Below, one piece after another: positions 1 to 7,506 of a DNA stretch of 8,588 bases. The stretch comes from Actinomycetes bacterium (lineage in GTDB: Bacteria; Actinomycetota; Acidimicrobiia; Acidimicrobiales; Microtrichaceae). A model generated the notes under the pieces. The model made no database searches. It saw only the letters and a list, made by a program, of their open reading frames with translations, and had not been told where the DNA came from. Both the position numbers and the translations under genes were made by a program. The stretch is from NCBI GenBank assembly GCA_023423475.1, contig JAFAFN010000153.1:1-8588 (forward strand), in the 5' to 3' direction. Within the stretch, counting starts at the first letter, position 1, and every line of letters begins with the position of its first letter.

Positions 1-7
1 ATATCAA

Positions 8-481
8 ATGGAAAATGATCAAATAAAACAATTTGTACAGCAAATTTCAAGAGAACAAGAAAAGAAAATTGCACAGGAAAAACGAAGAAATTACTTCAAA
101 GAAATTGGCAGAAAAGGTGGGTTGAAAAAGAAGACTTCCAACCAATTCACCAAAGTGGTTTCGACGAGATTGACCCAAAAAGAGTTTGATGAAGCCATAC
201 AAGAAGCGAAGCGATACAATCTCAAATTTTCAAAATATACTCGACTAAAAATTACAAATGGCGAACTAAGGATAAAAGAGTTTGTGGATGACAAAACTTT
301 GCTCGAATATGGAAATAACTTCATCAGAATAAAAAATATGTTTCGGCGCAGTGAGTTTTCACAATTGGATCACACCAAAGTGATTCTAAGAGAAGTTGAA
401 ATTGTTACGGAACTGATTTACGATTATCTCTACAATAAAATGAACGCAAGAACGGAAGCGGAATTTCAAGAAGATGAATAA
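8..481 (+). CDS. MobC-like relaxosome accessory protein (plasmid mobilization protein)
   Basis: This 157-aa basic protein probably binds DNA at the origin of transfer and helps the relaxase encoded next to it. Residues about 1-45 are rich in Lys, Arg and Gln and include an RKGG segment. Residues about 50-85 read like the ribbon-helix-helix core of MobC-family proteins: a VSTRLTQKEF strand/turn, a helix, then an LKFSKYTRLKITNGEL segment. Residues about 100-115 (GNNFIRIKNMF) match the conserved 'N-N-hydrophobic-N' C-terminal stretch of Mob accessory proteins. The gene ends 8 bases inside the relaxase gene, which supports translational coupling in a mob operon. The ATG at base 8 is the first start visible, but the frame is open to the window edge, so the true start could lie upstream. 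The family assignment rests on pattern recognition and context. Confidence 0.75.
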   Translation: MENDQIKQFVQQISREQEKKIAQEKRRNYFKEIGRKGGLKKKTSNQFTKVVSTRLTQKEFDEAIQEAKRYNLKFSKYTRLKITNGELRIKEFVDDKTLLEYGNNFIRIKNMFRRSEFSQLDHTKVILREVEIVTELIYDYLYNKMNARTEAEFQEDE

Positions 482-1385
482 CAGTGCAACCACAAGACGA
501 ATTTCCAAAATCGCTGTGGAATACAACGGAAACGACAAAGGAACTGCGGAGATGGTTTACGGCAATAATCTTTTGAGCGAGGATCCCGAAATACAATTCA
601 AGGAAATGAAAGCAGTCGCCAAAAGAAATAAAAATGTAAAAAATTGGGCATTAACAGGATATATCTCTCCGGAGAAATCTATTGGCGATAAGCTGACAAA
701 TGAAGAACTGACTGATTTAGCCTTGAGAGCATTAAAAAAAGTCGGAGTTACGGATGATAATCAAATTCGTTTGGATATTCATTCTTCCACGAAGCAAAAG
801 CACATTCACTTCATTGTAAACCGAGAGAACACTTTTGGCGAGAACACGATTACCGCACACAAAATCGGAGAAAACTTTGGTAAAGCAGTCCGAGAAGTTT
901 GTCAGAAACTGAATCTGAAAACAGATATCGAGATTGGAAAAGAGAAGAAACAGATGATGTATTATGCTTTGACAAACTCTTTGAAATACGCTAAAAACTT
1001 CGATGATCTTGTAATGAAAATGCATCTAAAAGGTTATCGAGTAACTCTTTCACAAAATGTGAAAGACGGAATTTCGGGAATGCGGATTGTGCGATATGAA
1101 GACATCAACTACCAAACCGAACGACAATACAAACCTGGCTATAAACTTTCAGAAATTACCAACAAACTGAAAATTGCAGATATCAAGACAACTTTGAATT
1201 CCAACTTCGAGAGGGCTGAACATATTCAAACCTTGCTTGAGCAAATGCGAGAAAATGAAGAAACGGAAATTTCAAGAACCAATATCTCCAAAGAGATTGG
1301 AAAAACGGTTGATGAGTTTTTAAAACCAACGTACACCGCTCCCGACGATGAATTATTAAAACGAAAAAAACGAAAATTTAGATAA
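474..1385 (+). CDS. Relaxase/mobilization nuclease (MobB-like, MOBP-type fold)
   Basis: This 303-aa protein is the likely strand-transferase that nicks oriT and pilots the DNA strand during conjugative mobilization. The diagnostic HUH-type metal motif is present: H103 followed by H110-x-H112-x3-N116 (KHIHFIVN). A nucleophilic tyrosine is expected near the N terminus; Y29 in AEMVYGNN is the best candidate, with Y17 an alternative. The segment WALTGYISPE (about 58-67) matches the second conserved block of Bacteroidota relaxases. The C-terminal part (about 160-303) is charged and probably helical, ending in a very basic tail (KRKKRKFR). No primase or helicase domain is attached, so this is a minimal relaxase that would borrow a helper element's type IV secretion system. 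It overlaps the upstream accessory gene by 8 bases and is followed by the third mob gene after one base. Confidence 0.88.
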   Translation: MNNSATTRRISKIAVEYNGNDKGTAEMVYGNNLLSEDPEIQFKEMKAVAKRNKNVKNWALTGYISPEKSIGDKLTNEELTDLALRALKKVGVTDDNQIRLDIHSSTKQKHIHFIVNRENTFGENTITAHKIGENFGKAVREVCQKLNLKTDIEIGKEKKQMMYYALTNSLKYAKNFDDLVMKMHLKGYRVTLSQNVKDGISGMRIVRYEDINYQTERQYKPGYKLSEITNKLKIADIKTTLNSNFERAEHIQTLLEQMRENEETEISRTNISKEIGKTVDEFLKPTYTAPDDELLKRKKRKFR

Positions 1386-1386
1386 A

Positions 1387-1986
1387 ATGGAACATCAAAA
1401 CACAGCACCAAACGAACCACAAATCGATATTTATGAACTGCTGAAAAAGGTGGTTGAAACAAATGAAGAAAGCATTAAATCTGCTAATCAAGCAGAGACA
1501 ATTCATTTAGAAGCACGTAATTTTTATCAATCTGCACAAAATGCGATTATTGGTTCAACCAATATGATGCAGAAAGCGATTCAGTTTGTTAGAACAGAAC
1601 TTGATTCTATTTGGGATTACAAAACTTCAATTCCTGAAAGCATTCCTGCGCATTTGTCGGAAACCACGGTCAACTTTATTGAAAGAATTGAAAAACACAT
1701 CAAATTTATTTTTCCAGGTAGCATCGGTATTTTGTCCTTGGCAGCAATCATTACATTTGGTTCTGGACATTTTGCTTTCAAATGGTACTCCGAAAGCATC
1801 CGAGCCAAAAGTGAAATTCGGCAGGAAATTTTGGATGAAATCAAGAAAGATGGAAAAGCGATTTATGAAATTAAAGACTACAACCAATTGAAGTACAATA
1901 CAGATTTGATGAACAAATGGATGAAGAAGAATCCGAAGGATGGTGAGAAATTTATGAAATTTAAAGAAGGGTTTGAAAGTAAATAA
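1387..1986 (+). CDS. Mobilization-associated membrane protein, single transmembrane segment
   Basis: This 199-aa protein has a hydrophilic, largely helical N-terminal part (1-105), one clear membrane-spanning stretch at about 107-131 (core GSIGILSLAAIITFG), and a charged C-terminal part (135-199) rich in Lys, Glu and Asp that looks helical or coiled coil. There is no signal peptide. I recognise no catalytic motif. Its place directly after the relaxase, one base away, makes it a third mobilization gene of the kind found in Bacteroidota mobilizable plasmids and elements. A role in linking the relaxosome to the inner membrane or to the coupling protein is inference from topology and position only. 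The stop codon overlaps the first bases of a short palindrome, and the operon's intrinsic terminator follows about 65 bases later. Confidence 0.65.
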   Translation: MEHQNTAPNEPQIDIYELLKKVVETNEESIKSANQAETIHLEARNFYQSAQNAIIGSTNMMQKAIQFVRTELDSIWDYKTSIPESIPAHLSETTVNFIERIEKHIKFIFPGSIGILSLAAIITFGSGHFAFKWYSESIRAKSEIRQEILDEIKKDGKAIYEIKDYNQLKYNTDLMNKWMKKNPKDGEKFMKFKEGFESK

Positions 1987-1999
1987 CTTTGTCAAAGTT
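1985..1999. repeat. 15-bp perfect palindrome at the end of the mob operon
   Basis: AACTTTG-T-CAAAGTT is a perfect inverted repeat with 7-base arms and a single central base, overlapping the stop codon of the last mob gene. It could fold as a 6-bp stem with a GTC loop followed by a T-rich run, acting as a weak terminator, or it could be a protein- or recombinase-binding site. The sequence alone does not decide. Confidence 0.5.
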
Positions 2000-2027
2000 T
2001 TATTATCTTTACAAAACATTGACGCAC

Positions 2028-2041
2028 TGCTAAGCTTGGCA
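2028..2041. repeat. 14-bp imperfect palindrome, candidate operator or RNA hairpin
   Basis: TGCTAAG/CTTGGCA pairs over 14 bases with a single T-G wobble and contains the AAGCTT core. It lies between the mob stop codon and the terminator, in the most G+C-rich part of this intergenic segment. It may be an operator, an oriT-related repeat, or part of a folded transcript leading into the terminator. Confidence 0.35.
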
Positions 2042-2050
2042 ACGAGTATT

Positions 2051-2080
2051 GAATGAGAACAAAAGTTCTCATTCTTTTTT
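2051..2080 (+). terminator. Rho-independent terminator
   Basis: A perfect 10-bp stem (GAATGAGAAC / GTTCTCATTC) with an AAAA loop is followed at once by six T residues at 2075-2080, then A and six more T. The T-run is only on the plus-strand exit side, so it would stop rightward transcription. It probably ends the mobilization operon and insulates the defence operon from read-through. Confidence 0.88.
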
Positions 2081-2084
2081 ATTT

Positions 2085-2136
2085 TTTACACAAAGACTTA
2101 ATATTCATGATTCTTTTTTAAATATCTTTACACAAA
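2085..2136. promoter_or_regulatory. Candidate controller-protein operator: TTTACACAAA direct repeat
   Basis: The 10-mer TTTACACAAA occurs at 2085-2094 and again at 2127-2136, exactly 42 bp apart, about four helical turns. A related TTTACAAAAC lies at 2008-2017. The second copy overlaps the candidate -7 box and abuts the regulator's start codon, so a protein bound there would block its own promoter. The assignment to the downstream XRE protein is inference. Confidence 0.35.
2123..2130 (+). promoter_or_regulatory. Candidate Bacteroidota -7 promoter box for the defence operon
   Basis: TATCTTTA matches the Bacteroidota primary sigma factor -7 consensus TAnnTTTG at all but the last base. It is in the only gap before the five-gene defence operon, after the terminator. 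No good -33 TTTG is seen about 20 bases upstream, which would fit a weak or regulated promoter. Transcription would begin near 2134-2138, on or just before the first ATG, so the mRNA would be leaderless or have a leader of about 12 bases. Confidence 0.5.
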
Positions 2137-2355
2137 ATGTATATTTCTATGCAGGGAATTCCAATTAATAGACTTAAAGCAGTACTTGCCGAAAAACAAA
2201 AAACAGGTAAATGGCTTGCAGATCAATTAAATAAATCAGAAACAACTGTTTCCAGATGGTGTCGAAATGAAATACAACCTTCTATGGAAACTTTGCTTGA
2301 CATAGCAAAGTTGTTAGATATTGATATTAAAGACCTTTTAAATTCAACTAAATAA
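2137..2355 (+). CDS. XRE-family helix-turn-helix regulator, probable R-M controller protein
   Basis: This 72-aa protein is essentially one Cro/C1-type DNA-binding domain. In the long form, helices run from about residue 10; the HTH proper spans about 22-45 (TGKWLADQLNKSETTVSRW), and the tail has the usual 'P-S-x-E-T-L-L-x-I-A-K-L-L-D-I-D' helix pair of XRE proteins. There is no effector domain. Its stop lies two bases before the restriction-modification gene, as for controller (C) proteins that delay nuclease expression. The first ATG is 2137, but an in-frame ATG at 2149 gives a protein starting MQGIPINRLK. Because the -7 box lies only six bases before 2137, the 2149 start (68 aa, short leader) is at least as likely. 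Autoregulation through the TTTACACAAA repeats is inferred. Confidence 0.85.
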   Translation: MYISMQGIPINRLKAVLAEKQKTGKWLADQLNKSETTVSRWCRNEIQPSMETLLDIAKLLDIDIKDLLNSTK

Positions 2356-2357
2356 GT

Positions 2358-4619
2358 ATGGAAGTTCAAATAAAGGATAATAAGATTTATGCACCATTAA
2401 AAGAAAAATGGTTAGTGCTTAAACCTGAAGAAAAAGTTCGTCAAGATTATATTGTTCGTTTAATTAAATCGTATGGATATGATTTAAAACAAATGGAACA
2501 GGAACTACAGGTTAATAATTCACAACGTGGTCAAGGTCGTGCTATGGCGGATATTGTGATTTTCAAAAATGAAAAGGATAAATTAGATCGAAAGAGCCCA
2601 GTAATTGTAGTGGAATGTAAGGCAGAGCATATTACGATTCATGAAGAAGATTATTTCCAGGGATATAATTATGCTTCTTGGGCTGGAGCAGATTTTTTTG
2701 TTACTACCAACCAAAAAGAAACCAGAATATTCAAAGTAGTTAAAGGACATATCCCTAAATCATTAGAGGAGATTGTAAATATTCCAACTGCAGATGAAAT
2801 CAAGGATGATAAGAAAATCAACGCCTTGTTGAAGCAAACAAAAGCTTTTACAAGAGATGAATTTTCAAAACTGCTTTTCAAATGTCATAATATCATTAGA
2901 AATAACGACAAACTTTCACCGGAAGCCGCTTTCGATGAAATTAGTAAGATTCTTTTTATAAAAATCAGATATGAAAGGAGTAATTCTGAAGGACAAATTT
3001 TTTCATTAGAAGAGTTTAAAAAGGCAAAAAAATACGATGATCTCTATAGAGCTGAAACTGATTTACCTTTTTATCAAAAGCTTTTTGAGCTGACTAAGAA
3101 AGATTTTAAAGATGATGATTTATTTGAAGATAGTGAAACTATAAGAATCCGTGAGAACAGCTTTGAAGCGATCGTAAAAGAACTGGAGATATATAACCTG
3201 TCAACAACTTCGGATGATGTAAAAGGAATTGCCTTTGAGCAATTTTTAGGACGTACTTTTCGTGGAGAACTTGGACAGTTCTTTACTCCAAGAACCGTAG
3301 TTGATTTTATGGTGGATGTTTTAGATCCGCAAGAAGGCGAAGTAATATGTGATCCTTGTTGTGGCAGTGGTGGTTTTCTCATAAAAGCTTTTGAATTTGT
3401 ACGTTCAAAAATTGAAGATGAAATTCAAGAAGCGAAAGAAATTATTAAAGCTCAATATTATACAGATGCTTACGATAAAATGTCTGAAGCTAAAAAAGCT
3501 GAAGTTGATGAAACTGTCACAGATTTGTTCACTAAACTAAATGCCGAACTGGATATCAACAATTCGAAAAGCCGTTTAAGAGTTTTAAGCTACGACTGCA
3601 TTTTCGGAACAGATGCCAATCCAAGAATGAGCCGAACTGCAAAAATGAATATGATTATGCACGGTGACGGTCACGGTGGCGTTCATCATAATGATGGCTT
3701 GTTAAATGTTAACGGTATTTTCGAAAACAGGTTTGATATTATTCTTACAAATCCTCCATTTGGAGCCAGAGTAGAGAAGTCGTTGAAAATAACGGAAGCT
3801 GATAAGTATACTGATGCTGCTAGAATTTTGAAATATCGTGAACGTTACGGCAAAGCTTACGATGAAGCATTAAAACAAGTTAATAACAATATCGGAAAAT
3901 CATTAATCAGTTTGTACAAAACAGGTTCAATGAGTACATTAACAGAGGTTCTTTTTATTGAGCGTTGTTTAAATTTACTAAAACCCGGTGGAAGAATGGG
4001 AATTGTGCTTCCTGAAGGTGTTTTGAACAATACCAATCTTCAAAAAATTCGTGATTTTGTGGAAAGCAAAGCAAAAATTGTTTTAATAACCTCAATTCCG
4101 CAGGATGTGTTTATTGCTTCCGGAGCAACGGTTAAGCCGAGTTTACTATTCTTCAAGAAGTTTACTGAAGAGGAGACAAAAGAATATAAAAATATTTCTG
4201 CAAAAGCTGAAAAGAAAGTAAAAGCAAAAGTTGCAGATGAAATTACTGAAATCAACCGCAAACTTTTATTAAAAGGTAAAGAAGCTATTTCAGCTGATGA
4301 AAAGAAACAGCTAAAAGTTCAACTGAAGCAGATTAATGAAAAAATGGCAGATGAAATAAAAGCCGAAATAAAAGAAGCTTTTAACTACCAAATTCCCATT
4401 GCTGAAGTTGAAAAAGCAGGAATTAGTACAACGGGAGCAAAAATCGAAAATGAGTTAGAACCTTTGGCTGAAGAATTCAAAAAATACCGCGCAGAAAATC
4501 ATTTGTGGAAAAATGTTTTTTCCGAGGTGAAATACCAAGTTATTGAAAACAATATTTACCGTATTCCGCTTACAGAAAATAGTGGCGTAGTTTCTGAACC
4601 TGAAATTTTTTATAACTAA
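2358..4619 (+). CDS. Fused restriction-modification protein: PD-(D/E)XK nuclease plus N6-adenine DNA methyltransferase
   Basis: This 753-aa protein would methylate adenine in its DNA target and probably also cut unmodified DNA. Residues about 15-130 look like the HsdR N-terminal nuclease domain (HSDR_N_2 type): PEEKVRQ at 23-29, D65 in MADIVIF, the E86-C-K88 pair after a hydrophobic strand, and a Q101-x3-Y105 motif as in RecB-like nucleases. A helical HsdM-type region follows (about 160-300), then GQFFTP (306-311), the AdoMet-binding motif DPCCGSGGF (332-340, with Cys where Ala is usual), and the catalytic NPPF (465-468). Charged helical insertions lie at about 345-400 and 600-675. Classical HsdM subunits are about 500 aa and lack this nuclease. 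The fusion plus a separate S subunit recalls BcgI-like Type IIB/IIG enzymes. Its stop and the next start share one base. Confidence 0.85.
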   Translation: MEVQIKDNKIYAPLKEKWLVLKPEEKVRQDYIVRLIKSYGYDLKQMEQELQVNNSQRGQGRAMADIVIFKNEKDKLDRKSPVIVVECKAEHITIHEEDYFQGYNYASWAGADFFVTTNQKETRIFKVVKGHIPKSLEEIVNIPTADEIKDDKKINALLKQTKAFTRDEFSKLLFKCHNIIRNNDKLSPEAAFDEISKILFIKIRYERSNSEGQIFSLEEFKKAKKYDDLYRAETDLPFYQKLFELTKKDFKDDDLFEDSETIRIRENSFEAIVKELEIYNLSTTSDDVKGIAFEQFLGRTFRGELGQFFTPRTVVDFMVDVLDPQEGEVICDPCCGSGGFLIKAFEFVRSKIEDEIQEAKEIIKAQYYTDAYDKMSEAKKAEVDETVTDLFTKLNAELDINNSKSRLRVLSYDCIFGTDANPRMSRTAKMNMIMHGDGHGGVHHNDGLLNVNGIFENRFDIILTNPPFGARVEKSLKITEADKYTDAARILKYRERYGKAYDEALKQVNNNIGKSLISLYKTGSMSTLTEVLFIERCLNLLKPGGRMGIVLPEGVLNNTNLQKIRDFVESKAKIVLITSIPQDVFIASGATVKPSLLFFKKFTEEETKEYKNISAKAEKKVKAKVADEITEINRKLLLKGKEAISADEKKQLKVQLKQINEKMADEIKAEIKEAFNYQIPIAEVEKAGISTTGAKIENELEPLAEEFKKYRAENHLWKNVFSEVKYQVIENNIYRIPLTENSGVVSEPEIFYN

Positions 4620-5977
4620 TGAAAAGTTCTGCAAATTTTTTGTGGTTAAGCTTTGTTCCTTTTTCAAAATTTGATTTATGGGACACGAAACGCTATACTT
4701 CTAAGCAGTTTGAATCTTCATTTCCAATTGTAAGGTTGGGTGAATGTATCAGAGAAGAAAATAAAAAATATAAACTTTCCACACAGCCGGAGAAAGAATT
4801 TGGGATTTTAGGAGTTAGTAATAAAGTGGGAATCTTTGATGCCTATTTGCAAAAGGGAAAGGAAATCAACCAATCATATAAGAAAATGAAAATTGGTTGG
4901 ATTGCATATAACCCTTATCGTATTAATGTTGGTTCAATTGGAGTGAGGAAAAGTGAACACTTATTTGAATACATCAGTCCTGCTTATGTTGTTTTTAGTT
5001 GTAAAGAAAACCTTTTGCCTGAATTTCTCTTTCTTCTTTTCAGAACAGAAACTTTCAATAAAGTAATCAATGAAAATACTACAGGTTCGGTAAGACAAAA
5101 TTTGACAGTTGAAATACTGAAAAATCTTGAAATTCCCCTTCCCACTTTAGATGAACAACGAAAAATTGTTGATGCTTACGAAAGGAAAATCAATGAAGCT
5201 AAAACATTAGAATTAAATGCAGAAAACTTAGAAAGTGAGATTGAAAGGTATTTATTTGAGGAGTTGGGAGTTCAGCTTGCACAGAAATCCAATAATCACA
5301 AAGGTCTTCAGTTTATAAATTTTACTGACATTGAACGTTGGGATATTTTGTTCTTAATGGGACAAGTAGATCAAATTGGGTCTAAATATAAGATTAAGAA
5401 ATTTGCGAAAGTCATAACTTCATTCAACAAAGGTCAAGATGGAAAATCATTAAGAATTGACAGTTCTAAATTCCCACAAAGTGATTTCCGATATATTGGA
5501 ATGGAACATATTGAAAAGAAAACAGGAACATTGTTAGAACTTCAAAATGTAAAAGGCGGAGAGATAAAAAGTCAGACCATTAATGTTCCCAGAAATTTTA
5601 TGATTTATGGAAAGTTAAGACCATATCTCAATAAATATTGGGTTAATAATACTGGTTTTGATAACATAATTTGTTCATCGGAATTTTTCGTTTTTGATAT
5701 TGATGAGGAAAAATTAGATAAGAGTTTTTTCAAATATGTGTTGGCTTCAGAAATTATTCAATCGCAGATTAATGATAAAACAAGTGGTGCTCGAATGCCA
5801 AGAATAAATGAAGAGATATTTTTCAATTTGCATTTTCCAATGCCTGATATTCAAGAGCAATTAAAAATTTCACAAAAAATTAGTTCAATGAAAACTGAAA
5901 TTGAATTGAATAAAGAAAAAGCCAAAAACCTTAGAATAAGTGCTGAGGAAGAATTTGAAAAAACAATATTTCAATAG
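4619..5977 (+). CDS. hsdS: HsdS-type DNA specificity subunit with two target recognition domains
   Basis: This 452-aa protein should choose the DNA sequence recognised by the upstream nuclease-methyltransferase. It has the two-fold layout of Type I and BcgI-type S subunits: TRD1 at about 15-178 ending in IPLPTLDEQRKIV, a helical spacer at about 179-215, TRD2 at about 238-412 ending in FPMPDIQEQLKIS, and a second helical segment at about 413-450. The repeated 'PxPxxxxQxxI' ends of each half are the hallmark of the family. Two different TRDs separated by paired helices predict a bipartite asymmetric target with a fixed gap. The start ATG overlaps the stop of the methyltransferase gene (TAATG), and the next gene begins two bases after the stop, so the subunits are translated as one operon. 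The target sequence cannot be predicted from this window. Confidence 0.9.
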   Translation: MKSSANFLWLSFVPFSKFDLWDTKRYTSKQFESSFPIVRLGECIREENKKYKLSTQPEKEFGILGVSNKVGIFDAYLQKGKEINQSYKKMKIGWIAYNPYRINVGSIGVRKSEHLFEYISPAYVVFSCKENLLPEFLFLLFRTETFNKVINENTTGSVRQNLTVEILKNLEIPLPTLDEQRKIVDAYERKINEAKTLELNAENLESEIERYLFEELGVQLAQKSNNHKGLQFINFTDIERWDILFLMGQVDQIGSKYKIKKFAKVITSFNKGQDGKSLRIDSSKFPQSDFRYIGMEHIEKKTGTLLELQNVKGGEIKSQTINVPRNFMIYGKLRPYLNKYWVNNTGFDNIICSSEFFVFDIDEEKLDKSFFKYVLASEIIQSQINDKTSGARMPRINEEIFFNLHFPMPDIQEQLKISQKISSMKTEIELNKEKAKNLRISAEEEFEKTIFQ

Positions 5978-5979
5978 TT

Positions 5980-7506
5980 ATGAAAATACAAAGTATAAAA
6001 ATTAAAGATAGTAAAACAATACTTAATTCTTTTGAGTGGTCATCAGATAAGCCAATAAATATTTTTATTGGTGAAAATGGTTCTGGAAAGTCAACGCTTC
6101 TAAGACATTTGGTAGATGTTTTTAAAAATGCTTATGAATTTTATGTTGAGGGTAATAAAAACACAACCACACCTGATTTTGATTTTGAAATAAAGTATGA
6201 AATAATTATTAATAATACTGTTGATTTTTTAGTTTTTGAGACCAATTATGTGATTGTAGAATTGACTGGCAAGAAAAAAAGAAAAGAATATTGGGATCTT
6301 TCAATAAACAATAATGAAATCGATAGTAATGCTTTGACTGAAAGATATGGTTATGAATCATTGTTGCCAAATAATCTAATTGCTTATTACGCAGGATGGG
6401 ACTCTTCTGTTAAGAATAAGTTTTTAGAAGTTGAGAAAAGGTATATAGAAAATGCTTTAGGAAATTACAAAGGATTTAAATCAAGTAAAAATCTAGATAC
6501 TCCTTTTTCGACAATTGCTAAACTTCCCTTGATATACATTGACAAAATCCACTTTAGTATTTTATTGTCTGTATTATTTTCATATGAGTATAATACTAGA
6601 GTTGAGAGCTACCTGTTGAATAAGTTTGAAATCGTGAAGGAGGAAAAAACTGTTGTTGTATTAAATGTAGATAAGCCCGCCGAAGATTTTTTCTCAAATT
6701 CAAAAGAAGATTTTTGGGGAGCTAAAGGTGAAATGCGAAATTTTTTAGTTAATCTTCGTGATTTTTGCTCTAATAGAGAAGATATTAACGATGAACATGG
6801 TGGATTGGTATTCATTTTTGATTTTGAGGATTGGATTAGATTTAAGGAATATTATGCAACAGAAAGCCGTCTATATTCTTATTTGCACATACTTAATTCA
6901 AGCGGATTTCTTACCAGCATTCAAGTATTCTTTAATAAAAATGGTAAACCAATGAGTAATTTCAATTTAAGTGAGGGTGAGCAACAACAATTAACAGTTT
7001 TTGCCTTAAAGGAAATTCTAATTGAAACTAACAGTTTAATATTACTTGATGAGCCTGAAACGTTTCTTCATCCAAGGTGGCAACAAAAGTTTATTAATGA
7101 ATTAGCAGAAAATATTAATTACAATAGAAATGTTGATTTTCCATATCATAATGAGCCTAATTTTTTCATAACCACTCACTCACTAAACTTGTTAAATAAT
7201 GCTGATAGCGATGTATCATCTTTAACGATGCTTGAAAATGGTAAAGTTTCGCAGAAAGTAAAGGATTTTTATGGGAAAACAATCAGGTCTATTAATTACG
7301 ATTTAATGGGTTTGGAAGAAAGACCAAAAGACATCAAATTAATCATCAATAATTTATATGACTTGGTTGAAAATGAGGAAATGCAAAAAGCTGAAAACGA
7401 ATTAGGGTTGTTAATTGATATTGTTGGAGAAAATGATGAAGATGTCGTAAGATTAAAAGCAGAAATTGATTTTTTAAAGTCTTTAACAAATGATACAGAT
7501 CAATAA
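5980..7506 (+). CDS. ptuA: Septu-type anti-phage ATPase (PtuA-like)
   Basis: This 508-aa cytoplasmic protein has the ABC/SMC-like ATPase layout of OLD-type and Septu ATPases. Walker A is GENGSGKST at 31-39, the signature loop is NLSEGEQQQL at 329-338, Walker B is SLILLDEPETFLHP at 352-365 with D357 and E358, and a switch histidine H400 ends FFITTH. Unlike OLD proteins there is no Toprim domain after it. Instead a C-terminal helical tail (about 436-505) carries the 'MGLEERP...LYDLVENEE...AENEL...VRLKAEIDFL' pattern typical of PtuA and retron-associated ATPases. In known Septu systems PtuA oligomerises and holds the HNH nuclease PtuB. Its last 17 bases overlap the HNH gene. It follows hsdS by two bases, so it is wired into the R-M operon. 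The coding sequence is very A/T-rich, more so than the mob genes. Confidence 0.85.
   Translation: MKIQSIKIKDSKTILNSFEWSSDKPINIFIGENGSGKSTLLRHLVDVFKNAYEFYVEGNKNTTTPDFDFEIKYEIIINNTVDFLVFETNYVIVELTGKKKRKEYWDLSINNNEIDSNALTERYGYESLLPNNLIAYYAGWDSSVKNKFLEVEKRYIENALGNYKGFKSSKNLDTPFSTIAKLPLIYIDKIHFSILLSVLFSYEYNTRVESYLLNKFEIVKEEKTVVVLNVDKPAEDFFSNSKEDFWGAKGEMRNFLVNLRDFCSNREDINDEHGGLVFIFDFEDWIRFKEYYATESRLYSYLHILNSSGFLTSIQVFFNKNGKPMSNFNLSEGEQQQLTVFALKEILIETNSLILLDEPETFLHPRWQQKFINELAENINYNRNVDFPYHNEPNFFITTHSLNLLNNADSDVSSLTMLENGKVSQKVKDFYGKTIRSINYDLMGLEERPKDIKLIINNLYDLVENEEMQKAENELGLLIDIVGENDEDVVRLKAEIDFLKSLTNDTDQ

Noticed and set aside
1586..1891. Alternative plus-strand frame within the third mob gene
   Set aside because: It is fully nested in the 1387-1986 gene, which has a coherent membrane-protein pattern and abuts the relaxase; the nested frame shows no domain.
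3074..3382. Minus-strand open frame inside the methyltransferase gene
   Set aside because: It lies antisense to the conserved GQFFTP and DPCCGSGGF region, has serine-rich low-information content and no upstream signal; it is a shadow of the real gene. Other minus-strand frames are rejected for the same reason.
2358..5977. Classical Type I R-M operon with hsdR
   Set aside because: No DEAD-box helicase/translocase gene is present, and the nuclease-like domain is fused to the methyltransferase, so a complete Type I system is not supported from this window.
5980..7506. OLD-family nuclease
   Set aside because: The ATPase domain is similar, but no Toprim motifs follow Walker B; the C-terminal tail and overlapping HNH gene fit PtuA instead.
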